A DNA stretch of 64,000 nucleotides, from assembly GCF_900108555.1 (NCBI RefSeq), contig NZ_FNWV01000008.1, positions 1 to 64,000 on the forward strand, read 5' to 3'. This DNA comes from Ruminococcus flavefaciens. GTDB taxonomy: Bacteria; Bacillota; Clostridia; Oscillospirales; Ruminococcaceae. This document shows positions 8,555 through 17,054 of the stretch, piece after piece; position 1 is the first letter of the stretch; every line of letters starts with the position of its first letter. The notes beneath the pieces were generated by a model. It was not told the origin of the DNA. It ran no database searches and saw nothing but the letters and a program-made list of their open reading frames with translations. Position numbers and translations under genes: made by a program.

Positions 8555-9266
8555 GCAGCCATTTACAAAAGAAAACCTTGATCAGTATCTGAAGGAACTT
8601 GCAAAGGAATTCAGAAAAATTAATGGTAAAAATATGCCTGCCGATATTATTCTTATTGGCGGAGCTTCTGTAGTAATTAATTACGGATTCCGCGAAATGA
8701 CATATGATATGGACGCAGTTATAAATGCTGCTTCTTCTATGAAAGACGCTATCAATCATGTTGGTGATAAATTCAACTTACCAAACGGTTGGCTGAATAC
8801 GGATTTCATGAAAACAACGTCATATACTCCGAAAATTGTTCGGTATTCCAAGTTTTACCGCACTTTTTCCAATATTGTTACTTTCCGTACAGTAACAGGC
8901 GAATACCTCATAGCAATGAAACTTATGGCAGGTCGTCAATACAAATACGATTTATCCGATATTATCGGCATCTTATGGGAACATGAAAAAGCTAACAATC
9001 CAATTACCATAGATATGATAAGAGAAGCAGTAAGTAATCTATATGATTCTTATGATAAACTTCCTGAACACTCCAGAATTTTTATTGAGAAAGCAATTTC
9101 TGATAAGAGTTATGAGGAAATGTATAAAAGTGTAAGGCGAATGGAAGCTGATAATAAGGATATTCTTTTACAGTTCCAAGAAGACTATCCGGATGCTGCA
9201 AATACCGATAATGTTAATGATATTCTTGCTGCAATAAAGAAGAAAAAGGAAACCACTCAGAACTAA
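8547..9266 (+). CDS. DUF6036-type nucleotidyltransferase, toxin-like
   Basis: 239 residues from a TTG codon. It has the nucleotidyltransferase core ILIGGASVVINYG followed by a TYDMDAVI strand (D-x-D), and a conserved LIAMKLMAGR helix, as in AbiEii/MenT and DUF6036 proteins. These transfer nucleotides to tRNA or other targets. It is coupled to the HTH gene by an 8-base overlap. A symmetric terminator follows. Activity and target are not visible from sequence. Confidence 0.72.
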   Translation: MFEQPFTKENLDQYLKELAKEFRKINGKNMPADIILIGGASVVINYGFREMTYDMDAVINAASSMKDAINHVGDKFNLPNGWLNTDFMKTTSYTPKIVRYSKFYRTFSNIVTFRTVTGEYLIAMKLMAGRQYKYDLSDIIGILWEHEKANNPITIDMIREAVSNLYDSYDKLPEHSRIFIEKAISDKSYEEMYKSVRRMEADNKDILLQFQEDYPDAANTDNVNDILAAIKKKKETTQN

Positions 9267-9275
9267 GAAAGGCTT

Positions 9276-9297
9276 CGCTCAGGATTGCTCCTGAGCG
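9276..9297. terminator. Bidirectional hairpin between convergent genes
   Basis: Perfect inverted repeat CGCTCAGGA-TTGC-TCCTGAGCG between the nucleotidyltransferase and the convergent HTH gene. A related sequence stands after fic at 22232. Confidence 0.6.
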
Positions 9298-9303
9298 GTA
9301 ATG

Positions 9304-9798
9304 TCATATGAGCTTTCTAAGCAATTCCAAGTGCATATCAACCTTTTTCACGATGTTATATCCGTCACCGCAGTAGAAGTCGATGAGCCATTCGCGGCAG
9401 GTTATGAGTCCTGTCTGTACTATTACTGAACGGAGACTGCCTTTCACTATCCATCGGTCCACGGCATTGGGAGTGTAGCCTGTTATGGTTGACACCTCCG
9501 TGATAGTCAGCACATCAGGTACATCGAACCACACATCGTTCAGCTGTTCACGGAAACACTCCGGCGGTCGCTGCGGCTGAACCCTTTCTGCTGCGTTCTC
9601 AGTCCGTATTATATATTCGATAACGTCATCGAGCTTCACAGCGTATCGGCGAGTTTTATTGCAGTTATTAGTGCAAGGAATAGCTCCGCTTTGGAGGAGC
9701 CATGCACACTTCCGCTTGCTGATATGGAGTATCTTACGAAGCTGTTCTCCCGATATCACTTCGGGGAACTCATCGTACAGGTAGCTGTAATCATTCAT
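9304..9798 (-). CDS. Excisionase-like HTH protein of a mobile element
   Basis: 164 residues with two MerR/excisionase-like HTH segments: EVISGEQLRKILHISKRKCAW near residue 14 and LTITEVSTITGYTPNAVDRW near residue 100. Its start overlaps the previous gene by 8 bases. Such paired HTH proteins are common near the ends of integrative elements in Clostridia. A matching C-terminal scrap (ELLLKFI before a stop) is visible after fic at about 22260. Role is inferred. Confidence 0.55.
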   Translation of the reverse strand: MNDYSYLYDEFPEVISGEQLRKILHISKRKCAWLLQSGAIPCTNNCNKTRRYAVKLDDVIEYIIRTENAAERVQPQRPPECFREQLNDVWFDVPDVLTITEVSTITGYTPNAVDRWIVKGSLRSVIVQTGLITCREWLIDFYCGDGYNIVKKVDMHLELLRKLI

Positions 9799-10048
9799 CC
9801 TTGCCGCCTCGCTTTATCGAACGTGCAGGTTCATCATCGCAGTGCTTGAGCAGATAGTCGATGAGGTCATCCTTGCTAAGTATGTATCCGCCCTGATACA
9901 CGAAGGAGCGAAGTTCGCCGCTGTGTATGAGTTCGTAGACTCTGTTCTTTCCAAGCGGAGACCACCTGGCGGCTTTTATCGGTGATAATATCTCGGGACA
10001 TCTTCTGAGCATACGCTCTAATTCTCTACGTTTTTCTTCCTTGTTCAT
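9791..10048 (-). CDS. Excisionase/DNA-binding HTH protein
   Basis: 85 residues from the ATG at 10048. A GTG two codons upstream is also possible. The central motif, PLGKNRVYELIHSGELRSF, is a helix-turn-helix of the excisionase (HTH_17) type. With the overlapping downstream gene it forms an operon about 170 bases from the tRNA-derived element end, as expected for directionality factors. No integrase gene is visible in the window. Confidence 0.65.
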   Translation of the reverse strand: MNKEEKRRELERMLRRCPEILSPIKAARWSPLGKNRVYELIHSGELRSFVYQGGYILSKDDLIDYLLKHCDDEPARSIKRGGKDE

Positions 10049-10214
10049 TGTCACTTTTTCCTTTCATTTTTCGCTTTAGCCGCCTGAAATTTCTCGCAGT
10101 TTTCTCGCACTTTTCTCGCAAATTTCCGAATTCTCGCAGAAAAGTGCTCAAAATCAGGGAAAAACGGCGTTTTTTTAAGACGATAAGTGACCAAATGGGA
10201 AGTTTTATAATTTG

Positions 10215-10270
10215 CTCGAAATCATGATGCCCCTTGAGGGACGTGGGTTCGAATCCCACCCACTGCGCCA
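10215..10270 (+). other. Displaced tRNA 3' segment, probable attachment site
   Basis: From about the anticodon loop (CTCGAAA) this reads as a tRNA 3' half: a long variable arm (CCCC-TTGA-GGG), a perfect T arm GTGGG-TTCGAAT-CCCAC, seven acceptor bases, G and CCA. The 5' half is missing, and the base pairs expected left of the loop are absent. G73, a long variable arm and a CGA anticodon suggest a serine tRNA, which is tentative. A 3' fragment in this orientation marks the right end of an element lying to the left. Confidence 0.62.
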
Positions 10271-10459
10271 TCTTAGCCGAATAAAAATATTGACACGGCT
10301 AAAAAGTCGAAAGAAACTATAAAAAACGAATGTTGACATTGGGCTATTTTACCACTTTGGTGGGAGTTGACCCCTCACACGAGCTTGTTTCCAGCCCACT
10401 CAAGGTCGAAATACAGGTAAATCTCGATTTTATCAGTAAAAAATAGTATACAAAGTTTC

Positions 10460-10517
10460 GGACTCGGTTTTAGTGGTTTTCACGAAATGTGAAAACACTG
10501 GGATCGAGTCCTTTTTT
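10460..10517 (+). terminator. Large imperfect hairpin with T-run
   Basis: GGACTCG and CGAGTCC flank nested pairs AGTG/CACT and TTTTCAC/GTGAAAA around the loop GAAAT, followed by TTTTTT. It may be a terminator or attenuator before the DUF6329 genes, or a processed origin-like structure. Confidence 0.5.
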
Positions 10518-10551
10518 GTTTCCCCGAACGCCAATTGATAGTAAACCTCTC

Positions 10552-10645
10552 AGCGATTTATGAGCCGTTTCTGACGGCATTGGTGGTTGGTCGGGAAACT
10601 GCGCCACCGAGAGCGATTGAAGCCGCTGTGAGCGATTTTTGAGCC
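10552..10645. repeat. Three iteron-like direct repeats
   Basis: AGCGATTTATGAGCC (10552), AGCGATTGAAGCC (10612) and AGCGATTTTTGAGCC (10631) in the otherwise empty 10271-10718 leader of the DUF6329 operon. They are possible binding sites for a replication or regulatory protein. Confidence 0.45.
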
Positions 10646-10718
10646 TCCTGTGAGGCAGATACATAGAAAGCAGATCACGCCTGCAGTCTATGGAATAATT
10701 ATGACAGGAGGAAAACAG

Positions 10719-11795
10719 ATGAACAAATTCTACATGAACGGTAAGCTGATACACAAGGCTTCCGATCACAACACCAAACGTTGTGAGGTCGAGAAATGGG
10801 TATTTCTTCCTCACTCCGACTTTGAAAGGCTGAAAGCAAACCCATATCAGGAGCATGAAGCGATAACTGCCGCCAGGGACCTTATGTACGAGGACAATAA
10901 TGCCTACCACTGCATAATGCTGCTTGATGAGTACGGCGAAGACGGACTGCTCATCGAAGCGGAAGGATTTGATTATCCTCGCCTTTCCATGTTCGTACCT
11001 GATGCTAAGTCGATCTACGAAAGGTACCAGACTTCCGAACCCGAACTGAAACTTCACGACATGATCAAGGATACTGTTGAAAAGATCGCTGAACTTGCTC
11101 ACACAGACAAGACAGACTTCACATCGGCTGATATGATCGACATGGACGAGGTCGAGAGTCTTGTCAAAAATGCTATCGTACAGCAGCTCGCTCAGAGGTA
11201 TGATATCAAAATGGCTAAGAATACGGATATCGGCGTAGACTTTCAGCCGGATATCCATGTTGAGGCTGAGAAGCTCACCGAGCTGAAGTTCTACTGTCCC
11301 CTTAAGGTTCAGCGAGAAATCAGACCTTCATTTGATGAGGATGAAGACGAATTCTTTGAGGACACCGAGGAACTCTCGGATTTCGAGGTACTTGAGTACG
11401 AAAGTGAGATCAGCGGAGCTATTGAGGCATATCAGTCAGACGAGGAAGAAAACCGTGGAATAATGGCATATCTCGGCGACAGAAAGCGTTTCGCAGATAA
11501 GGTCTACTCCATATTCCCCTCCGTTGAGAATGTCGGCGACAGGCTCATGGGAGTGTTTACCTGCCAGATCTGCGGTGAGCTTGACAGTTACGAGTATGAC
11601 GAATTGCTTCAAGAGCTCCGTGGACAAGCAAGTGATGGGTGGGCCGAGTCTTTTGAGCAGCATGAGATCCACACTTCCGAGGGAGATATCTACGTCAGCT
11701 TCTATGACACCTGCGGTGCATGGGAACTTATGACTGAGGAAGAAGTAAAGGCGGCTCCTGAGTCACCGTCAGAGGATATCGGCATGAGAATGTGA
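10719..11795 (+). CDS. DUF6329-like mobile-element protein with acidic linker
   Basis: 358 residues from the ATG behind AGGAGG. The N-terminal part has YHCIMLLDEYGEDGLLIEAEGFDYPR, a block seen in DUF6329 proteins of conjugative elements. The middle is helical and acidic (DEDEDEFFEDTEELSDFE). The C-terminus, with GWAESFEQHEI and DIYVSFYDTCGAWEL, looks like a second small domain containing one CQIC pair. The next gene shares the first block. Function is unknown. Its location beside an element end suggests it travels with mobile DNA. Confidence 0.6.
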   Translation: MNKFYMNGKLIHKASDHNTKRCEVEKWVFLPHSDFERLKANPYQEHEAITAARDLMYEDNNAYHCIMLLDEYGEDGLLIEAEGFDYPRLSMFVPDAKSIYERYQTSEPELKLHDMIKDTVEKIAELAHTDKTDFTSADMIDMDEVESLVKNAIVQQLAQRYDIKMAKNTDIGVDFQPDIHVEAEKLTELKFYCPLKVQREIRPSFDEDEDEFFEDTEELSDFEVLEYESEISGAIEAYQSDEEENRGIMAYLGDRKRFADKVYSIFPSVENVGDRLMGVFTCQICGELDSYEYDELLQELRGQASDGWAESFEQHEIHTSEGDIYVSFYDTCGAWELMTEEEVKAAPESPSEDIGMRM

Positions 11796-11808
11796 GGTGA
11801 GCTACTTA

Positions 11809-12696
11809 ATGATAAACGTTAATATCCGATATAAGGGAAAAGAACTATCAACAATATTACCTAAATGTAATGATGAGCTGAGAGCAGATCTGAAAAAGGC
11901 AGGAATAGACCTGCCTGCTGAAAAACTAAAGCTCAGAAGCAGTGCCAAAGAACAGTATCTTGTCGGTCTCTATACCAATAACCCACTTGATGATCTCATT
12001 ATAGATAGATTATGTAATAATGATAATCTATTTGAACTCAATAATCTTTGTGGAATTCTGGATAACATTGCAGATCATGATTTAATTTTTAAAACCATCT
12101 TATGTAGTGATGCCAGATGTATAAACGGCATCAAAAAATTGTTTGCAGATCACTTTATGGAGTTTTCTGATAAGCTGGTGTTGAACACACATCTTGAGGA
12201 GAAACCTGCCACTTTTAATGTTAAAAAATGTGTAATCGAAAAGGCAATTGCCGTAACTCATAAAAACTTCGAGCATATCTCACGGTTCCCTTTTATGAGT
12301 TTGGCGTTTCTAGAAAGAAACAAGGATTTCATGTACTATGATGACGAGGAAAATATGTATCACTGCATTCTCCTCTATGATATCGATTTTGGTGATTGGA
12401 TACTTATAGAATCTGAGGGTAGCACCTACACACGATACGCTCAGTATATACCACAGGCCAAATACATTTATGAACAGTTTCTCGATTCTCACTTGAACGA
12501 AATACACCTTTGCTGTCCAATAGAAATATATCAGCATATCAAGGATCATCCGAAGGATAACTGTATTCTTGATAATGCAGATATGGCTGGATATGCGGAT
12601 GATATCAACACCTTCATCCGTGAAAATGATCTTCCTGCAGAACATAAGCGTGGTCTTAAGTTCACATATTTCATACATACAATTCTTAGATTTTAA
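11809..12696 (+). pseudogene. Second DUF6329-like gene, C-terminus replaced at a junction
   Basis: ATG at 11809 behind GAGGTG. The N-terminal half (NIRYKGKELSTILPKCNDEL and a helical stretch) resembles antirestriction-like proteins of mobile elements. Residues near 185 repeat the YHCILLYDIDFGDWILIESEG block of the upstream gene. Homology-like sequence stops at about base 12657. The last dozen residues (KFTYFIHTILRF) are only the antisense of the opposing TIR gene. The gene was cut by insertion of that AT-rich DNA, so the product is probably truncated or inactive. Confidence 0.55.
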
Positions 12697-13275
12697 ATAT
12701 GAATCACTAATTAAGGATAAAACATAATCCTGCTCCTTAATTGTTTGCATATACGTTTCAATGCTATCTTTATACTCTAATTCTCTGGTATCACGAACGA
12801 TATTAATATGCTTGTTTCTTATTGGAATGTCTCTGTCTATTATATCTGCTATGTTACTATCATTCCAGCAATACGATAAGAATATATTAATGTCCTTTTT
12901 TTCAATAGCCAAATGTGAATCATTGTCATAGTAATATGCTTTGTTATTTAAAGTGACTTTAGTTTTTGATGGTGATACTGTAATATAATCAATCTTTTCT
13001 CCATCTATACTACAATTCGCATATTTAATAAAATCACAATAATCTGGAAACAAATTTTTTAGCTTTTCATAAACGCCAGTTATATCGTAATGGGAACCTT
13101 TTATTTTGATTGAAACACCAGTATCTTCTACTCCAAATACAATTACTCCGCCATTTGAATTCATAAAAGAACATATCAAACGTCCAAGATAATCTAACTC
13201 TTTAGCAGGATAAATAAAAACAGTATTTTTTATTTCACTGTAGTCTTTTAAGTATTTCATGATGGTTTCATACAT
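12310..13275 (-). pseudogene. Truncated AlbA_2 (Schlafen-like) plus TIR domain protein
   Basis: Residues 20-120 form an AlbA_2/Schlafen-type domain (SFMNSNGGVIVFGVEDTGV). Residues 128-206 are the first two thirds of a TIR domain (INIFLSYCWNDSNIAD, RDTRELEYKDSIETYM, ISDSYLKSKNCMYEICEL). TIR proteins of this kind act in antiphage defence as NADases or signal makers. Sequence after residue 206 (base 12658) is antisense of the DUF6329 gene, so the TIR fold is incomplete. It is the last gene of a three-gene minus-strand operon, with a weak GAGGG ribosome site. Confidence 0.68.
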
Positions 13276-13285
13276 TTATTATCCC

Positions 13286-13501
13286 TCACTTGTATAAATT
13301 TTTTAACGGAAAACATGTTATTCCTGTAGTTTTTAATAAGTCTTTTAAGGTAATTTGTTTAACGCTATTTCCGTCGTCTGTCCATAATTCATATTCGTAA
13401 TCATCTACTGCATCAAATTCAGCGTCTTCAAAGAAAATTACTTTATTGTAATCTCTTGGTCGAATTACAATTCGTATGTCTTTATTTGCTTTTTTTTGCA
13501 A
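13286..13501 (-). CDS. Small protein of the TIR operon
   Basis: 71 residues, starting 20 bases inside the end of the previous gene and ending 10 bases before the TIR gene. Sequence such as IRIVIRPRDYNKVIFFEDAEFDAVDDYEYELW suggests a compact alpha/beta protein. No family is recognised. Tight packing points to a shared role in the operon. Confidence 0.5.
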   Translation of the reverse strand: MQKKANKDIRIVIRPRDYNKVIFFEDAEFDAVDDYEYELWTDDGNSVKQITLKDLLKTTGITCFPLKNLYK

Positions 13502-14150
13502 AAAAGACTGTTTTGGAGGCTCGTTCGTCCTTCCATTTTTCTAATGTTTCACTTACACTGTATATAGGATTCTTCTTTAATACGTTGTAAACATTTCCGA
13601 TACTTCTTTCAATCATCTCTTGAACTCTTTGTGCTAAATATGGACTATGAGAAGTTATGTGTTTGAGTAATTTCTTAGCTTTTTCTGGAAGGTCCTTATC
13701 TTCATTAAGCAGTTGGGCTAATTCTCCTATGCTTGAAATAACGGAGTCTAATTGATCCATGCTTAGATTGTTATTTTTCATAGCGGTTTCAACTTGGTTG
13801 GCAATCTCCAATTTCTTTATCGTATCTTCTGGTTTACATAATAAATGCTGTTTTTCGTATATATCAGGGAATAATTGCTTTGCTTCTTCTTGATGCCTCA
13901 TAAACCAAATAATTAGTTTTGTAAAAGTTTGCTGAGTTTCATTACTTCGTCTGAAATTTGAATTACTGTTTTCTTTTGTTAGTTCTTCCCTAATCTTACT
14001 ACTGATTTTTTCAGCAATGTAATTGTTATTCCTTGATTCAAATACTGGGTAACGCACAAGATTTTTATTAATTAATTCTTCTTCCACATTACCACCTAAA
14101 TTGCAAAGAATTTCTTTTAATTCTTCATCTATATCATCATAGTATATCAT
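13482..14150 (-). pseudogene. C-terminal part of a sacsin-like/ATPase-type protein, 5' cut
   Basis: From MIYYDDIDEE at 14150 to 13482, about 222 residues. The element IIWFMRHQEEAKQLFPDIYEKQ recalls the region after the GHKL ATPase domain in bacterial sacsin N-terminal-like proteins, which occur in defence islands. The rest is helical. The frame upstream of 14150 is antisense of the response regulator, so the N-terminal domain was probably lost at this junction. Family assignment is tentative. Confidence 0.42.
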
Positions 14151-14685
14151 GATGCCGAAAAAGGACGGTCTGGAATGCTGCGCAGAGCTTCGGCAGCGTA
14201 CCAATGTACCGATAATCATGCTTACTGCAAAGGATAGTGAGCTTGATTACGTTCAGGGTATCACTACCGGCAGCGACGATTATCTTACAAAGCCATTCAG
14301 ACCAACGATACTTCTTATGAAGATAAAAGCACTGCTCAGAAGAATGAATATGGACAGAACGAGTGAAGCAAACGGCGGAAATCTTTCGTTTGGAGATCTT
14401 TCCTTCGATTCGGAAAAGAACATCATGTATTGCAGAAAACGGCAGATGAGTCTTACAAGACTTGAACAGCAGGTGCTGGTGTATATGATGACTATCCCCG
14501 ATAAAGCTTTTTCTCGTGACGAGCTTCTTGAAAATATATGGGGGTATACCAACGCAGTCGAGTCGAGAGTCGTAGATGAAATGCTCCGCCGTGTACGAAA
14601 GAAACTGTCCATTGCTGAAAGCAGTGTAACTATCGGGACAGTCTGGGGCTATGGATATCAGCTAAAACTTGAAGGAGCAGAATAA
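14149..14685 (+). pseudogene. OmpR/PhoB response regulator missing the receiver N-terminus
   Basis: The frame begins exactly at MMPKKDGLE, the segment that normally follows the phospho-acceptor Asp. Roughly 50 residues, including the acidic pocket and the Asp, are absent. The rest is intact: the receiver switch (MLTAK, KPF) and the winged-helix DNA-binding domain (SRDELLENIWG, then VWGYGYQL). It is coupled to the sensor kinase by a TAATG overlap. An AT-rich defence fragment abuts the break. It cannot be phosphorylated normally. Confidence 0.82.
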
Positions 14686-15893
14686 TGAAAAGGATAAAAT
14701 ATAAGCTGCTGCTTCTGATATTGCTTTCAAACACACTGCTTTTTCTTGTAATAACTGTGGCTTTCAATTTACTGATACCGCAAGCCTACAAGCGTGACGC
14801 TGAAAAAGCTCTTATGAGAGAGTATGAACTCTTTGCAAATGATACCGAGCATAGTTATTCTCCGACTTATCTTTCAGGCAGTATATCATATATGTTCCTT
14901 GATGAGAACGGCAAGCTTTATATTGACGAAAAAGATATTTATAACAGCCTTAAACAGTATCGCAGCAAACTGAACAAGGAACGGTCTGAGATAAGTGATT
15001 TCTGTGAAGATGTTGAAATATCAGGCGGACAATGCTATACATATAAAACTACGGGCTCATACTATGTAATGACAGGTTTTTATATGAATATAGTCGAAAA
15101 TGATATGATAGTGATAATGTATATCAATATTAAGCCGTTTTTGGATCACACTCATACTCTTGATCTGGTTATTTTTCTGCTGTATATCTGTGTATCTGTT
15201 CTTATGAGCATTATCGGATCTAAAATCGGAAGCATATTAGATGCATCAAGAGAAGCTGAGAAAAAATTCTTTCAGAATTCTTCACACGAATTAAAAACTC
15301 CGCTGATGTCAATACAGGGATATGCGGAAGGAATACAGATGGAGGTCGACGAACCGAAAAAAGCTGCATCAGTAATATTAAGAGAAAGCGAGCGTATGGC
15401 AAAGCTTGTCGATGAATCGCTTTATATTTCAAGGATAGACGCAAATCAGCTTGAGCTGCATATGAAGGAAATAGACATACATGAGATAATATATGATTGT
15501 ATACGCTTTGCAGAACCTCTTGCAGAAAAGAAACAGTGCGCAGTCGTTCCGAAATTCAGTGAAGAGACGCAGCTTGTCAAATGCGATGAGGAACAGATAA
15601 TGCGTGCAATATCCAATATAGTCATAAATGCGGTATATCATTGCTGTACGGAAGTTATCGTTTCATGTGTGAACGATAAAAAAGATATAGTAATGACTGT
15701 GCGTAACGATGGTGAATCGATCCAACCTGATATGCTGCCACATATTTTTGATCGTTTTTATACAGGACATAAGGGCGGCTCAGGTATCGGTCTTTCAATT
15801 GCACACGAAATAATAATGCTTCACAACAGAAGAATTGAAGCTGTAAATGAAAAAAACGGTACTGTTTTCAAAATCGTTCTTCCAATTAAATAG
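14685..15893 (+). CDS. Two-component sensor histidine kinase
   Basis: 402 residues. Two membrane helices (about 7-29 and 160-180) flank an extracytoplasmic sensor of about 130 residues. The H-box FQNSSHELKTPL near residue 200 is followed by N, G1 and G2 boxes (NIVINAVYH, HIFDRFYTG, SGIGLSIAHEI). Its cognate regulator just upstream has lost its phosphorylation site, so the pathway is probably dead or rewired. No HAMP domain is evident. Confidence 0.9.
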   Translation: MKRIKYKLLLLILLSNTLLFLVITVAFNLLIPQAYKRDAEKALMREYELFANDTEHSYSPTYLSGSISYMFLDENGKLYIDEKDIYNSLKQYRSKLNKERSEISDFCEDVEISGGQCYTYKTTGSYYVMTGFYMNIVENDMIVIMYINIKPFLDHTHTLDLVIFLLYICVSVLMSIIGSKIGSILDASREAEKKFFQNSSHELKTPLMSIQGYAEGIQMEVDEPKKAASVILRESERMAKLVDESLYISRIDANQLELHMKEIDIHEIIYDCIRFAEPLAEKKQCAVVPKFSEETQLVKCDEEQIMRAISNIVINAVYHCCTEVIVSCVNDKKDIVMTVRNDGESIQPDMLPHIFDRFYTGHKGGSGIGLSIAHEIIMLHNRRIEAVNEKNGTVFKIVLPIK

Positions 15894-16027
15894 TTAAAAG
15901 GCACTTGCCGAAGCAAAGTATCAATAGAATATGGTTCATGATGATTTATTGAGGTTGCGGTGCTTTTAGAAAAACTGTTATAAAGAACTTTAGATCATAT
16001 CCTACAAACCTGCAGAGCATTTCTTGT

Positions 16028-16912
16028 TCAGTTTTTTCTGTATTCCGATGGGGTCATACCAAACAGACTCTTGAATTTGCGGCAGAAATACCCTATATTT
16101 TCAAATCCTGTATCGGCAGCAATGGCTGAAACGCTCTTTTCGGTATCCGAAAGCAGCCTTGCCGCACATTTGAGTCTGTATTCTATCAGATAGTTGACAG
16201 GAGAAGTGTGAAGATACTGCTTAAAAAGCTCCAGAACGCTGCTTTTGCTGAGGGAGATTACAGCCGCAAGCTCATCAAGGGTGATCTGACGGGCATAATT
16301 GGTATGGATATACTGCAGGATCATCTGCAATCTCGAACGTGTCAGAGATGTAGTGCTTTGTGACGAGACTTGTCTCGCCGGGGCGGAGATCTCATATATA
16401 AGTCTCCATAATTCAAGTAATGCACTGACAGTTTTTATCTCATTATCACTTTCGCTTTGCAGGTCAAATATCTCTTTCATAATAAAAATGATCTTCTGTT
16501 CGGCGCTGTTTTTCCGTGTGAAAACCATACATCCATTTGTCGAGTTGATGACAGGTTCGATATATTTTTCGTATATCAGGCTGCCCTCGTCTGCAAGCAA
16601 ACATGGCGAGAATACAATGTTCGGAATGACCGTACTGCCTTCGCATTCAAGACGGTGTATCACTCTGGAATTAATGAAAACGCCTTCGCCTTCATGAAGT
16701 ACATACCTTTTGCAGCCTGCCAGTAGGTAAGCTGTTCCTCTTTCCACAAGGATAAACTCCACCTCGCTGTGCCAGTGCCAGTCGATCGTATGAAGCTCAA
16801 ACTCCCATATATCTTCATAATAGTATCTGAACGGATACTCATTACTTCCGTGAGCGACTGTTTCACGGAAAGTTTCGTCCGCTGATATTTTCGGATAGCT
16901 GCTGTCAGGCAT
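16028..16912 (-). CDS. AraC family regulator with cupin sensor
   Basis: 294 residues from the ATG at 16912, behind AGAGGA. A GTG/ATG further upstream gives a 314-residue form. The N-terminal cupin region (HWHSEVEFILVERGTAYLL) is followed by a double HTH AraC domain (ITLDELAAVISLSKSSVLELF, then CRKFKSLFGMTPSEYRK). It is divergent from the MATE/DUF1349 operon and likely regulates it, perhaps in response to a carbohydrate-like ligand. Confidence 0.88.
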   Translation of the reverse strand: MPDSSYPKISADETFRETVAHGSNEYPFRYYYEDIWEFELHTIDWHWHSEVEFILVERGTAYLLAGCKRYVLHEGEGVFINSRVIHRLECEGSTVIPNIVFSPCLLADEGSLIYEKYIEPVINSTNGCMVFTRKNSAEQKIIFIMKEIFDLQSESDNEIKTVSALLELWRLIYEISAPARQVSSQSTTSLTRSRLQMILQYIHTNYARQITLDELAAVISLSKSSVLELFKQYLHTSPVNYLIEYRLKCAARLLSDTEKSVSAIAADTGFENIGYFCRKFKSLFGMTPSEYRKN

Positions 16913-17054
16913 ATATTCACCGTCCTCTCTATTATTTGTGATATTGTGTAATAAAAATATGATTTTATGCATTGAATCAGTCTGAAAAAATCGTATATAA
17001 TATAATCAGTATAACACAGAGCAATGATAAAGTCAATATTTCGGAGGTGGTTGA

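Noticed and set aside
10026..10271. Minus-strand frame starting MAQWVGFEPT
   Set aside because: Its first residues are the antisense of the tRNA T arm and acceptor. This is a well-known false ORF pattern.
10470..11258. 262-codon minus-strand frame
   Set aside because: Antisense to the DUF6329-like gene; low-complexity translation and no start signal.
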